Part shown: positions 35,395 to 46,500 of the stretch, in pieces
How positions within the stretch are numbered: position 1 is the stretch's first letter
Layout: every line of letters begins with the position of its first letter
Assembly (NCBI GenBank): GCA_033239125.1
Contig: BSWB01000002.1
Span: forward strand, 48,953,001 to 49,017,000
DNA length: 64,000 nt
Direction of reading: 5' to 3'
From: Fagopyrum homotropicum
Taxonomy: Eukaryota > Streptophyta > Magnoliopsida > Caryophyllales > Polygonaceae
Notes under the pieces: generated by a model
Databases searched by the model: none
The model's input: the letters and a program-made list of their open reading frames with translations, nothing else
What the model was told of the DNA's origin: nothing
Made by a program: the position numbers and the translations under genes

Positions 35395-36780
35395 AAATGT
35401 AATCGAAACTTAGTTTTATGTTTCACTTATTTACTAACTCTTTGATTGCGGTGTAACTAACCTTGTAAATTTTGGCTCTCGGAAAATTCACTTGTACCCA
35501 TCTTCCGATCGGATGGACGAAGCATCAACACTCAAGTATGGAAGGATGAGACTCACCTTTCATTGCGAGTATATATGAATATGATCGCCTTCGACGATTT
35601 GGGTGCCCATCAAGCAAGACAAATTTAGGAGACCTCGATTGAACTTAACCAAAGCCTAAAATACATTTGAGGGGTTGTTTGGTTGAAATAAAGTAAAAAT
35701 AGACTTTTGACAGAGTTTAAAGCCTTAAAATACCAAACCTTTAAGGGATTATTTATAACAAATACCCAAATATTTTTAGAACTTTAAAATGTTATAAGTT
35801 GCTAGAAAATACCCATTAAGGGACTGTTTGATTCGGGCCTCTAGATTTTAAACAAAAGGGTTTGCTAATTAACACAAGATTATATCTTCTAAAAGAGGGT
35901 TTTTAAATAAATGGTTTTGAACTAGGCGAAGAGATTAAACAAGTTATGGAAGCTTGAATCTCAACACCGGCCATTAGTGTTTTCACTAATCTTTCTCAAA
36001 ACAAAGTGAAATCAAGCAAGGAAAGTTGTAGGTTTTCAACTAGGTGAAGATCTTAAACAAGCTATGAAAGCTTGGATCTCAGTACCATTAGTACTTCCAC
36101 AAATCCTTTCTTAATACAAGGACAAAAATCAACTCAAGTAAAGAGATAGTATTTTCGAAAATCATAAGGTGGTTTAGGAAGAGGATGTCACACTTGGTTT
36201 GGGGATTTAATCAAGCTTAAATCTTTTACCCAAAACTAATGAGCGCTTCAACAATCATTCCTTAAAACAAAACAAGATCAACTTGATGACAACATATGTT
36301 GTGTTCGAAAATAGAGAATAGAGGTAGGAGGAAGAAGATGATCTTAGATCTTAATAAAAAAGAAGTTATATAAACTTAGGATGGAAAATGTAATGTTGGA
36401 TTCATACCTTAATGTTGGACTATACTTGATCTTGACCTTCCTTGATCTTGATTACTAGAAGATGTTTATCTTTCAAGAAGGTAATCTCACCAGATAGAAG
36501 AGAGTAGGAACATAAGAGTTTATGATCAAACTCTTAAGCTACTACCTTAATCTTTACTAATAATATTTTTTTGTATTTTGAAGAGATATTTTTGGAGAAA
36601 TGGAAAGGGAAAAATCGGCTATGGTGAAAGCCAAGGAAGAAGATGAGTCAAGTGTGAAAAAAAATGAAGTAAAAGGGGTGTATAAAGAGATGAAGGTGAA
36701 TTCTCTAAATTGTAGGCTTTAATCTTAATCTTAATTGAATCGTCTATCCATAAAAGATTAAATGGATTAATGAGAAGCCT
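35395..36780. other. Non-coding interval with degenerate tandem repeats
   Basis: No gene. A GGGGTTGTTTGGTT text at 35673, of a kind common at MITE ends, has no clear partner. From 35920 to about 36290 a unit of roughly 120-130 bp (AACTAGGYGAAGATYTTAAA..., AAGCTTGRATCTCARTACC..., ...TTTCTYAA) is repeated two to three times with divergence. Confidence 0.4.
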
Positions 36781-37101
36781 TTGATTGATCAACATCCCAA
36801 AGGAGTAAGTTGACGATATTGTTTTATCTTGTACTCACCGAAAATGGTTAAGAACAAAGCATGAGATTCTTTGTGTGGAGAGTTAACTTTTATCTTAATT
36901 CCTATCGTATATGGCCGGTCACATACAATAGGAAACAAGATTAAAGGCTTAAAGCCTACAAGAGGGCCGACAGATACAACCTGAAATATAGTTTTAGCAT
37001 TCATCTTTGCAAAACAGCAAAGCTTAACAAAACAACTCAGCAGATACAAAAGCTAGTCATAAATCTGCTGATATGTTCCAAAAAAGAAAAACAAGGCAAG
37101 A
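36781..37101 (-). other. Probable 3' untranslated region of the MBD gene
   Basis: AT-rich sequence directly downstream of the MBD stop codon, with no repeat signature. A minus-strand open stretch at 36789-37049 resembles no known protein. Confidence 0.35.
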
Positions 37102-39117
37102 TCATGAGCGAGATTTCAGACCAACTTTGTCGTTCTCAGGGATAGTGTCATCCATCACCCTTGGAACTGCAAAGTTGAAGTCTGCGGATTTCACCTCTTT
37201 GTACTGGGGATACTCTTTCAGAAACGAGGCTGCTTCGACGCTGCTTCTCACCCTCTTCCCAGTAGGCGTCAAATAAAATGCATCCAATCGGGAGAAGTCC
37301 CTCCTAAGAATAAGCTCCCTCTTAAAGCCCTTGGGTGTCCTGGGAATACTAGGCTTGTCCAGTGCCCAAACTCGGGTGTCATCATACTCTATGTCACCCG
37401 GGGTTTCACATGATAAAGCCTTTTTGTCACAGAAGAAGGGTTTTTCTTTGAAATTGAACCGGATTTCTTCATATTCATCTTGGCTTTCAATTGTCCTCCA
37501 CTTGAAGCATTTCCCACATTGTGCTGCATATATGTCTATTGTCCCACGCTTTAGCCTTGAATTCTGTTGTTTCGAGGCAGAATCAGAAGCATTTAGCTGC
37601 AGTAAAGATCATACAAATAGCACATAATCATGACATACATCTTTAAGTTGAAAGTGCAGTCAAGATAATCTACTCAACTGATGAAACATAAGAAGCATGT
37701 AGAAATGACAAAGATCAGTTCAGGAATCATAAGGACAAAATTGTTTAATATTTTGATGTAAACCAAACCTCTTCATACAAAAAAATTTGTTAACTTGAAA
37801 TTTTCGAAATCATTGATGACTCCAGCAACCTCTCTTGTATGTCAACAGGAAAGAGTAACTTATGTAAGGAACTGAAGAATGCGCCACAATGTACTTTCCT
37901 AGGCTTCAAAATTTGAGTGCATTGTCTAGCTTCAATGGAAATATGAAGGAACATAATTTTCATATCTAGCCACAAGTTGGTAGCACTTCTATGGTGCTAT
38001 GAGTAGATCGCTATATGCGGAAACTGAAAATGGCAAGCATATGGACAGAGGCAAACATCATGGCTGCTAATATTGAAGTAAATACATGTTTCAGAAATGG
38101 GAAAAGCTGCCCCTTGAGAGTTTATGGGTAACATCTACCTTACTGAGATACACCAAATTCTTATCAACATTAAAAAACAAGAACACAAATACGACCTGCA
38201 AACACTTAAAGGTTAAGAAGAATGCCGCAACAGCTCTATTAAGATCCTTTATACAGGACGCAGATTCAATCCATATCAATCTCAAATAGCAAGGATTTCA
38301 AGGGGTCAAAAACTCGAAAACACAAAGAAACACATTGTAACAATGAAGAAGAGGGTTCCATATGATTATCATCTATGTTTTAGCGGTTTACACTTCACTA
38401 ACAGTGTAAGGAGTGCACACACCCCTGCATTGCATTGTACGTTGCACACAATTGATCCATAATACTGACCAGTTTAAAGCTAAATCACTCAAAAAGATGA
38501 GTTTAAAGCTACACACTTGTGAAAAATAACATTACCCCCCACAAATTAAAAGATGAGCAAGTTCATATCAACTGTAGATGGCTTTAGGGATTGAACGGAG
38601 ATAAAGACTATCCTCATCCATTACAAATGGATACAAGGTTGATGGACTATTCTTCGTATCCTCAATTGGTTTTAGTGAGATGATCATGCATGCCAAAGTT
38701 TCCCTTTATATATTATATAAAGGTGTGTCTGGATCTAGGCTCTAACCCTAAATCTGAAATTGGTGTGGGGGGTTTCAACAGTACCCACATATATAATAGA
38801 CTCATTTTGTGGAGGAAGTGGGACAACCCCTTTTAACAAACATCACCTCAAACAAGTAAATGCAGTACTCATGCCTAGCTAAGACATTGGTAGACGAGGC
38901 AATAAAACAGAATTGTTAAAAGATATACGAAGCGATCCAGAGCAACAGTCCAGGATCAACTTGAAGAGACGATCATAACATAAACAAGGAAAAATGCCAG
39001 CCATTAGAAGATTGATACCTCGTTAGAGTTGGGGGTTTCATATTTGTTCTTCATCTTCGAGGGAGTCTGCATATTCTTCTTCATCTTCTTGGGGGTCTGT
39101 TCTTCATTCATCTCCAT
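37102..39117 (-). CDS. MBD4: CW zinc-finger/methyl-CpG-binding-domain protein (MBD4-like)
   Basis: Two exons on the minus strand: 39117-39019 (33 codons, Lys/Met/Thr-rich N-terminus) and 37596-37102 (164 codons plus TGA). The intron 39018-37597 has GT (after ...AACGAG) and AG (before CTAAAT) ends and keeps phase 0. An in-frame stop lies just upstream of the first ATG. Exon 2 begins with a basic stretch, then a CW-type zinc finger (AAQCGKCFKWRTIESQDEYE, later CDKKALSCETPGDIEYDD), then an MBD fold with RTPKGFKRELILRRDFSRLD and AFYLTPTGKRVRS. The total of about 197 aa is near the size of the plant MBD1/2/4/12 class. Such proteins are nuclear and are predicted readers of cytosine methylation or chromatin; DNA binding of this class is not established for every member. 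I see no break. Assignment to MBD4 rather than a sister is a best guess, and further small exons cannot be excluded. Confidence 0.82.
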
Positions 39118-39394
39118 CACCTTGGGGTTTATCTACAGTCTGCCAAATGGGGGTGTAGGTGACTATATGTATGCCCCATTTTGTGTGGGTGGTTTCATTC
39201 CTTTTATTATGAAGATCGCGAAATTAAGACTCAATATTACAATATTAATTTACTTAGCAAATATGTCGTAGCCAGTATTTGTCCCCTTCAATAAATTTAT
39301 TTTTATATAGTTTACAGTATAAGAAATTAATTTATATATGATATAAGATTTAATAATATATAATATACATTTAAAAATATATTAAAAAAGTTAT
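39118..39394 (-). promoter_or_regulatory. Presumed upstream region of the MBD gene
   Basis: About 280 bp between the first ATG and the copia remnant, strongly AT-rich beyond 39220. I cannot point to a certain TATA box. If this is all the upstream sequence, the promoter must lie here or within copia-derived DNA. Confidence 0.3.
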
Positions 39395-40690
39395 AAGAAT
39401 TTACAAATAAGTTTGTATACAAGAATTTAAGATTGATGGGACAATTAGTGAATAAAATCACAATAGAATGCTATTTTCTATTTAAATATTAAAGTATATT
39501 GAGTTTTTATGATCGGTTACAAATTTGATTAAAAAAAAACGGGTCTAACATACTAAAAGTAGCAACGGTGTTAACATTTAAGAGGTATGAACGCATTTAA
39601 TTTCTTTTTTCCTCCAAATCTGTGCTCATTACGACGTCGTTTGGCACACGTCTTGGCACAACACAAACGTGCCCTTAACCACGTGAGAGACTCATGGAGT
39701 TGGTTGAGTGTTGCTTGTCTATGGCCGGTGGATCTCATTGAGATCAATGACTCGCATGTTTTTGGTTGCTAGAATATGAAATGGTTGTATATTCTTCTCT
39801 AAAAATTACAAAGGTTGTTATATGATACATATAACCATCTTCCTCTAAGGATCTTAAGTCACGTGTATGGAGGATATAATAAGAGCTGCAACTATCTATT
39901 TGTACTATTCTTATGTAGGCTGGGGTAGACATGGGTGCGGTTTGGGTTAAACCGCCAAACCGCTGGTTTGGCTAATTTTTATTTTTTATTTAATCTTTAA
40001 AGGGACCAAACCGGCCAGTTTGGTCCGGTTTTTTCATTTTTTTACAAACCGCCCAATATCGCCTAGCAAACCGGCAGTTTAGGTTTAGGACCCAAGTCTA
40101 AGTTGGGGTATACATATTATGGGATGAGAACCTGAGATATATTAGTATTGAGCTTAGTATCCCCCACTTCCCCTAGGCTACAAACTCAACTAAGTAGAGG
40201 TTGGAGTGTAATGTCATGAATCGAGCATTGAGCAATGATTTAGTAAGTAGGTCTACCAACTGATCCTTGGAGGTGATGAAGCCAACATGAAGCTTCTTAG
40301 GACTAGATTAACAACAATGTAGGTGGCTCCAAGGTTGTCACACCTTAGAGTTGATAGATGAGACAGTGGGATATGAAGTTCAACAAAAAGATATTAAATC
40401 TAGACTATTTCATTGGTTGCTTCAACAATGACTCTATATTTTGCTTCTGAAGAGTGTGTGACGGTGTCTTGTTTGCATGAACTCCAATAAATTAGATTTT
40501 TGCCATGAAAAATGCAATAGGCTCCAAATAATCTTCTATCAAGTTTATTACCTCCCTAGTCAGCATCAGAAAAGGCAGATAAGGTGGTGTTCTTCACAAA
40601 CAATATAGTGAACTGAAGATCAACTATTGTATATAAGTATCGAAAGATCCGTTTAACAGCTTGCCAATGATGTTGAGTGACATTATGCAT
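39395..40690 (-). mobile_element. Ty1/copia fragment, tandem copy 1
   Basis: Minus-strand copia 3' end: RNase H tail (about 40200-40690, including a KLHVGFITSKDQLVDLLTKS-like end), then a purine-rich stretch and LTR-like sequence (39395-40200). The unit is repeated from about 40700. A hAT-like MITE (39926-40100) is inside it. Confidence 0.6.
39926..40100. mobile_element. hAT-like MITE 1 (175 bp)
   Basis: Terminal inverted repeats TAGACATGGGTGC / TAGACTTGGGTCC. The flanking octamers GGCTGGGG and AGTTGGGG resemble an 8-bp target duplication. The interior is built from AAACCGCC/GGCGGTTT-type half-sites. No coding. Confidence 0.6.
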
Positions 40691-40807
40691 AGACTGACTT
40701 ACTTTGTTTACAAATAATATTGTATACAAGAATTTATGATTGATGGGACAATTCGTGAAAAAAATCACAATAGGACAAGCATTACATAAATTAAGAGTAG
40801 GTAACAA
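40556..40807 (-). pseudogene. Copia RT-RNase H junction fragment
   Basis: The translation has VNKVSQSMHNVTQHHWQAVK, then RIFRYL and LSAFSDAD, the conserved connection between copia RT and RNase H. It ends where copy 2 of the tandem unit begins. Confidence 0.7.
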
Positions 40808-41582
40808 TGCCTCTAATTTTCTCTTTATATTAAAGTATATTGAGTTTTTATGATCGGTTATAAATTTGATAAAAAAAAAGGGGGTCTAACATACCAAAAG
40901 TAGCAACGGTGTTTACATTTAAAAGGTATGAACGCATTTAATTTCTTTTTTCCTCCAAATATGTGCTCATTACGACGTCGTTTGGCACACGTCTTGACAA
41001 CAACACAAACGTGCCCTTATCCACGTTAGAGACCCATGGGAGTTAGTTGAGTGTTGCTTGTCTTTGGCCGGTGGATCTCATTGAGATCAAAGACTCACAT
41101 GTTTTTGGTTGCTATAATATGGAATGGTTGTATATTTTTCTCTTAAAATTACAAAGGTTATTATATGGTATATATAACCATATTCCTCTAAGGATCTTAA
41201 GTCACGTGTATGGAGGATATGATAAGAGCTACAATTATCTATTTGCACTATTCTTATTTATGTTGGGGTAGACATGGGTCCGGTTTGGGCTAAACCGCCG
41301 AACAACCGGTTTGACCAAAACGCCGGTTTAGTTTTGCCGGTTTAACCAAACCGGCGGTCACCGGTTTAGGTTTACCCCAAACTGGCGATTTAACTGCCGG
41401 TTTAGTTAATTTTTTTATTTTTTAAAATTTTTTAAAGGGACCAAACCGGCCAGTTTGGTCCGGTTTTGCTAATTTTTTATTTATACAAACCGCCTAGCAA
41501 ACCGGCAGTTGAGGTTAAACCTAAACCGCCGATTTGGTTTTTCACGGTTTAGGTTTAGGACCCAAGACTAGGTTGGGGTATA
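40700..41582 (-). mobile_element. Ty1/copia fragment, tandem copy 2, left part
   Basis: Parallels 39395-40108 almost base for base (ATGAACGCATTTAATTTCTT, ACGACGTCGTTTGGCACACG) and continues beyond element B at 52798. It holds MITE 2. Confidence 0.65.
41269..41570. mobile_element. hAT-like MITE 2 (302 bp)
   Basis: Terminal repeats TAGACATGGGTCC / TAGTCTTGGGTCC. The target octamers TGTTGGGG and GGTTGGGG match at 7 of 8 bases. It occupies the same site as MITE 1 and is longer, with extra ACCGGTTT/AAACCGGC repeats. MITE 1 therefore looks like a deleted version, and the insertion predates the tandem duplication. Confidence 0.65.
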
Positions 41583-41911
41583 TGATAACACGATTTATGA
41601 CTTAGGTTTAGGTAGTCATTTAGATAGATTTCTCACTCATTGATGCATGGTTTAGCAATAGTTCACGACGTTTGCACTCAATTCACGTATTTTGTCGAGA
41701 TAGACGTCTACACGGACTTTTGCATTGCTTTGTAGGTATTTTGGGAGATTTAGGAGCTTAATCGATACGTTTGAGGATCGTTCATCAAGACGACACACCC
41801 TCGGACTCATTAGGATGTAAGCTAGAGGCTAAGGAGGACTCATGGAACCTTGTCAACACAAGCCATGCACCAAATCGTGGCTTGATGATCCATATAGTGC
41901 AGAAACACCAA

Positions 41912-41958
41912 ACCACGGTCACTGAAGGTCCACGGCCGTGGAACCAACCGTGGTTTTT
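41912..41958 (+). repeat. Palindrome cassette 1, 5' LTR B
   Basis: ACCACGG, a perfect CCACGGCCGTGG core, then CCGTGGT. LTR offset +330 to +376, about 60 nt upstream of TATAAAAG. The 3' LTR copy is at 51301-51347. Confidence 0.8.
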
Positions 41959-42016
41959 GCCAGACGGTTGTGACAGCTGTGCCACGATCTCTTGGCCTTC
42001 TCTAGCATAGTGGTAG

Positions 42017-42024
42017 TATAAAAG
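42017..42024 (+). promoter_or_regulatory. Candidate TATA box of Athila B
   Basis: TATAAAAG at +435, conserved in the 3' LTR (51406-51413) and in element A. Confidence 0.65.
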
Positions 42025-42520
42025 TGGTCCTGCAAGGCTGAGGAAAGGCATCTTGGAGCAGCCCTCCATTATCCACTACCATTCTCTCCCACACTCTCTC
42101 AACAAGAAGATTCTCTAAGGAGGGAAACACCATTGAAGGAGGAGAAGAGCTCCATTGGAGAAGAGAAGAAGAACACACCATTGCTAGACTTTGATAGCTT
42201 TTGTAGTGAAGAATTTCGGAATCGATTTCTAGAGTTGTATGAACTATTTAAACCTTCTTTTGGAAGGGTTGTGAGTCATTCTAATCTTACTTTCAGCTTG
42301 GTTTGGTTTACTTCACTTGTTCATCCCTTTCTCTTCATTATCTTGCAAATGGAAGCCATGATTTTATGCTTGATGATTTCGATTGTTATGATGCATGTTG
42401 TAGGCTAAATAGATGCGATTCTAGGGTAAGGAAAGGATGGTTATGGCTAAGACTATGATAGGATGAACTTAGATTTACCTTTGGATGACTTGTTTACTTG
42501 AACGAAGCCTCTGTTGGAGT

Positions 42521-42578
42521 CCATGGTTAGTTCTTGCCATTCCACGGCCGTGGAAGGTGTAGAACAGCCCGTGGTTTC
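42521..42578 (+). repeat. Palindrome cassette 2, 5' LTR B
   Basis: CCATGG, phrase TTCTTGCC, CCACGGCCGTGG, phrase GTGTAGAACAG, CCCGTGG. It lies about 0.5 kb downstream of the TATA box, so it should be in the transcribed leader. The 3' LTR copy is at 51911-51969. Confidence 0.8.
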
Positions 42579-43411
42579 CCTGACTCGATGGATCTAAGTT
42601 CTAGATTGTTAAGATGTTGAAATCCTAGTGTTTGTTGAGTTAAATCTATCCTAGGGTGACCTAGTGTTAGCAACTAAGTGTTAGAAGAGACCTACCCGGC
42701 GATTCTTACTCTTAGATTTCGAAGATGACAAACTCTAGGTAGTGGTAAGCCTCATAAGCCGCCATTGGACTAAGTGTGCTAGGATGGTTGTCTAGGACTA
42801 ACCCTTTCGAGACTTACCCGGTGAGGATAGGTTAGATCCCTAGGTGACAATCCGGTTTGTGTAGAATTCCATCCCTTAGGCTCTTTGAGACTTACCCGGT
42901 GATGAGACCTTAGGAACGGACTAGTGGACCATGAGACCTACCCGGTGATTGATCCCAATCTAGAAACACTCATTCCCAACATATCATAGTTAATCCAAGG
43001 AATGATTAGATAGCTTGAGTCCTATGCCATAACCGGAATTTCCAACTTCTAGAATCCGCTTCTCTCTTTGATCTCGTATCTCGTTTTAGCTTGTTTGTTT
43101 GTTTCGATTTGTTAGCTTAGTTGATTGCTTATTTTGCATGATTCGTGATCTTTGATTGATCACCTAAAACCCACCAAAAATATTTGAGATTTTCATTTCT
43201 CTATTCCCTTTTCTTTTCTTAGGCTTAGATCTTCACTAGACTTAATCACTAATCGAATCAATCTCACCTTAGTCTTTGTGTTCGACCTCGGAATACTATC
43301 CCTACTACAAACGTCCCGTACACTGCGGGTTCGCCAGGAGTTAGGAGAAATATAACGAGTATAAATTTAAAGCTTATTGCGTGCACACACGTTCTTAGCG
43401 TAACAAGTTTT

Positions 43412-43429
43412 TGGCGCCGTTGCCGGGGA
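43412..43429 (+). promoter_or_regulatory. Primer-binding site, tRNA-Asp (element B)
   Basis: TGGCGCCGTTGCCGGGGA, six bases after the 5' LTR, fully complementary to the plant tRNA-Asp(GUC) 3' end. Confidence 0.93.
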
Positions 43430-43546
43430 CTAGGTCTAGATTGAGTCTATTTTGTGATTGTTTATAGTGTAGGTCTTTCTTGTTGCTTTTGATCTCTTTT
43501 TGGTTTGTGTCTTTGCTTTTCAGGACATCTCTTACTCTTTAGGTGT

Positions 43547-46500
43547 ATGCGAAGATCTCGTGGCAAGGATTTAGCTCCATTCGATCCCGAACCGGAGAAA
43601 ACCCTTAGATCTAGATCCAAGAGTATTCGAAAAGGAAAAGAGATGGCCGGAAGAGATCTCCAAGCTGAATTGGATGAGGCTTTAGAGCAAATTAGGATAA
43701 GGGATGAAGCTTTGGAGAATGAAAGGAGACTTGCCAATGAGAGGCAAGAGGCAACTAGGAGGGAGATTGAGGAGATTAGGCAAGCTCTTGTGCAAAGAGA
43801 GCTTAACCGTCAACAACCTCCTCCACCTCCACCACAACCGCAGCCGGCGGCGGTTAATATTCGGGTTGTGCCCATTGTTATGGAAGAGCCACAAACGTTA
43901 GGGCAACGCATGGATCCGGCACAAAGAGCACACCGTCCGGGTGTGAACTTAGGAGATCCCGCAGCCCATGATTACGAACTCCGCCCTCAAGTTCTACAAA
44001 TGATCCGGCATAATCAATTTGGAGGGATGGAAGGAGAGTCTCCTCATCAACACTTGATGAACTATGAGATCTTGATGGAGACTCTTAGACCGCCTAGATT
44101 GGAGAGTAACAACCATAAGCTTAGGGCTTTTTCCTTCTCTCTTAAGGACAAGGCCTTGGCTTGGTATCAATCTATTCCACAAGGGCGAGTTGGTACTTGG
44201 GAGGAGATGACAACCGAGTTTTTGACTAAGTTCTTCCCACCTTCCAAGACTACCGAGTTAAGAGGGAAGATCAATGCCTTCGTGATGAAGGATAGAGAGA
44301 GCTTGTTCAAGTCTTGGGAGAGATTCAAAGATCTTCTCCTAGATTGTCCACACCATAGTATACCGAAAATTGAGCTATTGGAGATCTACTTCAAAAGACT
44401 TGATGAAGATAGCCAATTCAAGCTCCAATCTCTTTCCGGTGGGACCTTAATGGAGAAGCATGTTGATGAAGCTTGGGAGTTTGTAGAGAAACAAGCTTTA
44501 GTGATTGAGAAATACTCCCATAGGAAGAGTGAAGGGATAAAGGCGGGAGCATATGAGGTGAGTGAGGTCACCATGAGCAATTTCAAGCTTGACGCCATCA
44601 ACAACGAGCTAAAATCTTTGAGGGAGTTGTGTGCCACAACTTTGAAGAACCAAGCAACCCCTCAATCTCAAGTGCAAGCTAACTTATCTTCCAAGGAGGA
44701 AGATGTGAGTTACATGGGAAGGGGCAACTACAACAACTATCAAGGCCCAAGGAACTTCAACAACAACCGGCAATTCAACAATTACCGGCCAAACCACAAC
44801 CATCCCGGGTTTTCCTATTCTAACCCGGATAGAGCCTTGAACCCTCCCGCTTCCACAAGCACAATTCCACCACCAAAAGCTTCACAAGAACCTCCACCCG
44901 GATTTACTCAACCTCCAAAGGATAGAACCGAAATGATGTTTGAGCAATTGCTTGGAAGGTTGAGTGGTCTTGAAAGCACGGTGACTTCCATTTCTAAGGC
45001 CCAAAAGGTGTTGGAAGCACAAGTGTTCCAAAAGGCGGGTAAAGCTCATAGAGATCCGGGAAAGCTTCCCGGAAGGACCGAAGACAACCCAAGAGGCCAA
45101 GTGTTGGCCATTAAAACGAGGAGCGGGTTGAGTATGAAGGATCCTTTGCCCAAAGAGAATGCTAAGGGAAAGCAAGTAGTGGTAGAGGAAGAGAAATTGC
45201 AAGAAGATGGAGGCAAGAGCAAGGATTTTGAGCCAACATATGTGGCACCGCCTCCATACAAACCACCACTACCGTTCCCACAATCACGAGTAAGAGCTCT
45301 CTTGGACAATCACTTTGGTAAATTCCTTGAACTTATGTCAAAATTGCATATTAACATTCCGTTCATGGATGCTATCTTAGGTATGCCCGCATATGGCAAG
45401 TTCTTGAAGGAGATACTCTCCAACAAAAGGAAGTTGGAGGAGTATGGGGAAATAAGAATGACAAAGAGGTCATCGGAGTTGATTCAAACGATGAAGGAGG
45501 AGATGCCTCCTAAGCTAAGAGATCCGGGTTCCTTTTGTGTCCCAATTGGAGTGGGAGAAGTGAAGTATGAAGCCCTTTGTGATCTTGGGGCAAGTGTAAG
45601 CATCATACCGCTTGCACTTTGCAATAAGGTTGGGCTAGGAGAGCCAAAACCGGTCAAGATGACCCTCTACATGGCGGACCGCTCAATCACTCACCCGGTT
45701 GGGATCTTAGAAGACATTCCGGTGCAACTAGGGAAGTTCTATGTGCCGATTGATTTTGTTGTCTTGGACATCCCGACGGACTATCCCGTTCCCATCATCT
45801 TAGGAAGACCTTTCCTAGCCACTTCCGGATGCCTAGTGGATTGCAAGAATGGGATTCTCTCCTTCAACATTGGAGAAGAGAACATCAAGTTCAAGTTGTC
45901 CACAATGATGAAAGGGCCAACCTTTGATGAAGATGTATTCAACATAGTCGAGCAAGAGGAGTCTAGAGAAGTTGTGAGCTCGATCTTGATCAAGGACCCC
46001 TTGGAGAAGGTTCTTACCTTAAGTTTAATGGAGGAAGGTGTTGAGGAGGCTTGCAATGAAGAGATCAAGGCCTTGGAAGCACTAGAAAAGGAGACAATAG
46101 TTGAAACTGAAGACCACGAAGGCATGCTGAACACCTGTAGGTTCCACGGGCGTGGAATGTATTCCATGGCCGTAGAACTCTCTGGAAAGCTCCAACGAGC
46201 AAGTTTGGCAACTTCCACGGCCGTGGATGTGCCAAGAGCCGTGGATCCAACCGTGGTTCCCCCAGAAGCAGCCCTCATTGATGATCAAGATTCAAGGAGC
46301 CTTGAGGGGTCTTCATTTGCTTTGGATTCATCTCATCCAACGTTATTTGGACCGTCTCCACTCGACAAAGGTCCTCCTAAACTTGAACTCAAACCCCTCC
46401 CCTCTCATTTGAAGTATGCTTTTCTTGGTGATAATTCTACATATCCGGTGATTGTGAATGCATGCTTGAATGATGATGAACTTGCTAAGTTGTTGCATGA

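Larger units (their letters stand above)
41583..43405 (+). repeat. 5' LTR of Athila B (1823 bp)
   Basis: TGATAACACG...AGCGTAACA. TATAAAAG at 42017-42024. Palindrome cassettes at 41912-41958 and 42521-42578. Four ACCCGGYGA-type repeats at 42690-42945. Short open stretches in it (for example 42133-42408) are not credible genes. Confidence 0.95.

Noticed and set aside
35673..35860. MITE suggested by GGGGTTGTTTGGTT
   Set aside because: No matching inverted end or target duplication could be found.
37331..37627. 98-aa plus-strand ORF
   Set aside because: It is the complement of the MBD exon, which has the recognisable domains on the minus strand.
42133..42408. 91-aa ORF in the 5' LTR of B, repeated in the 3' LTR (51523-51798)
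   Set aside because: Its conservation is explained by LTR identity. In element A the corresponding frame is altered and there is no recognisable domain.
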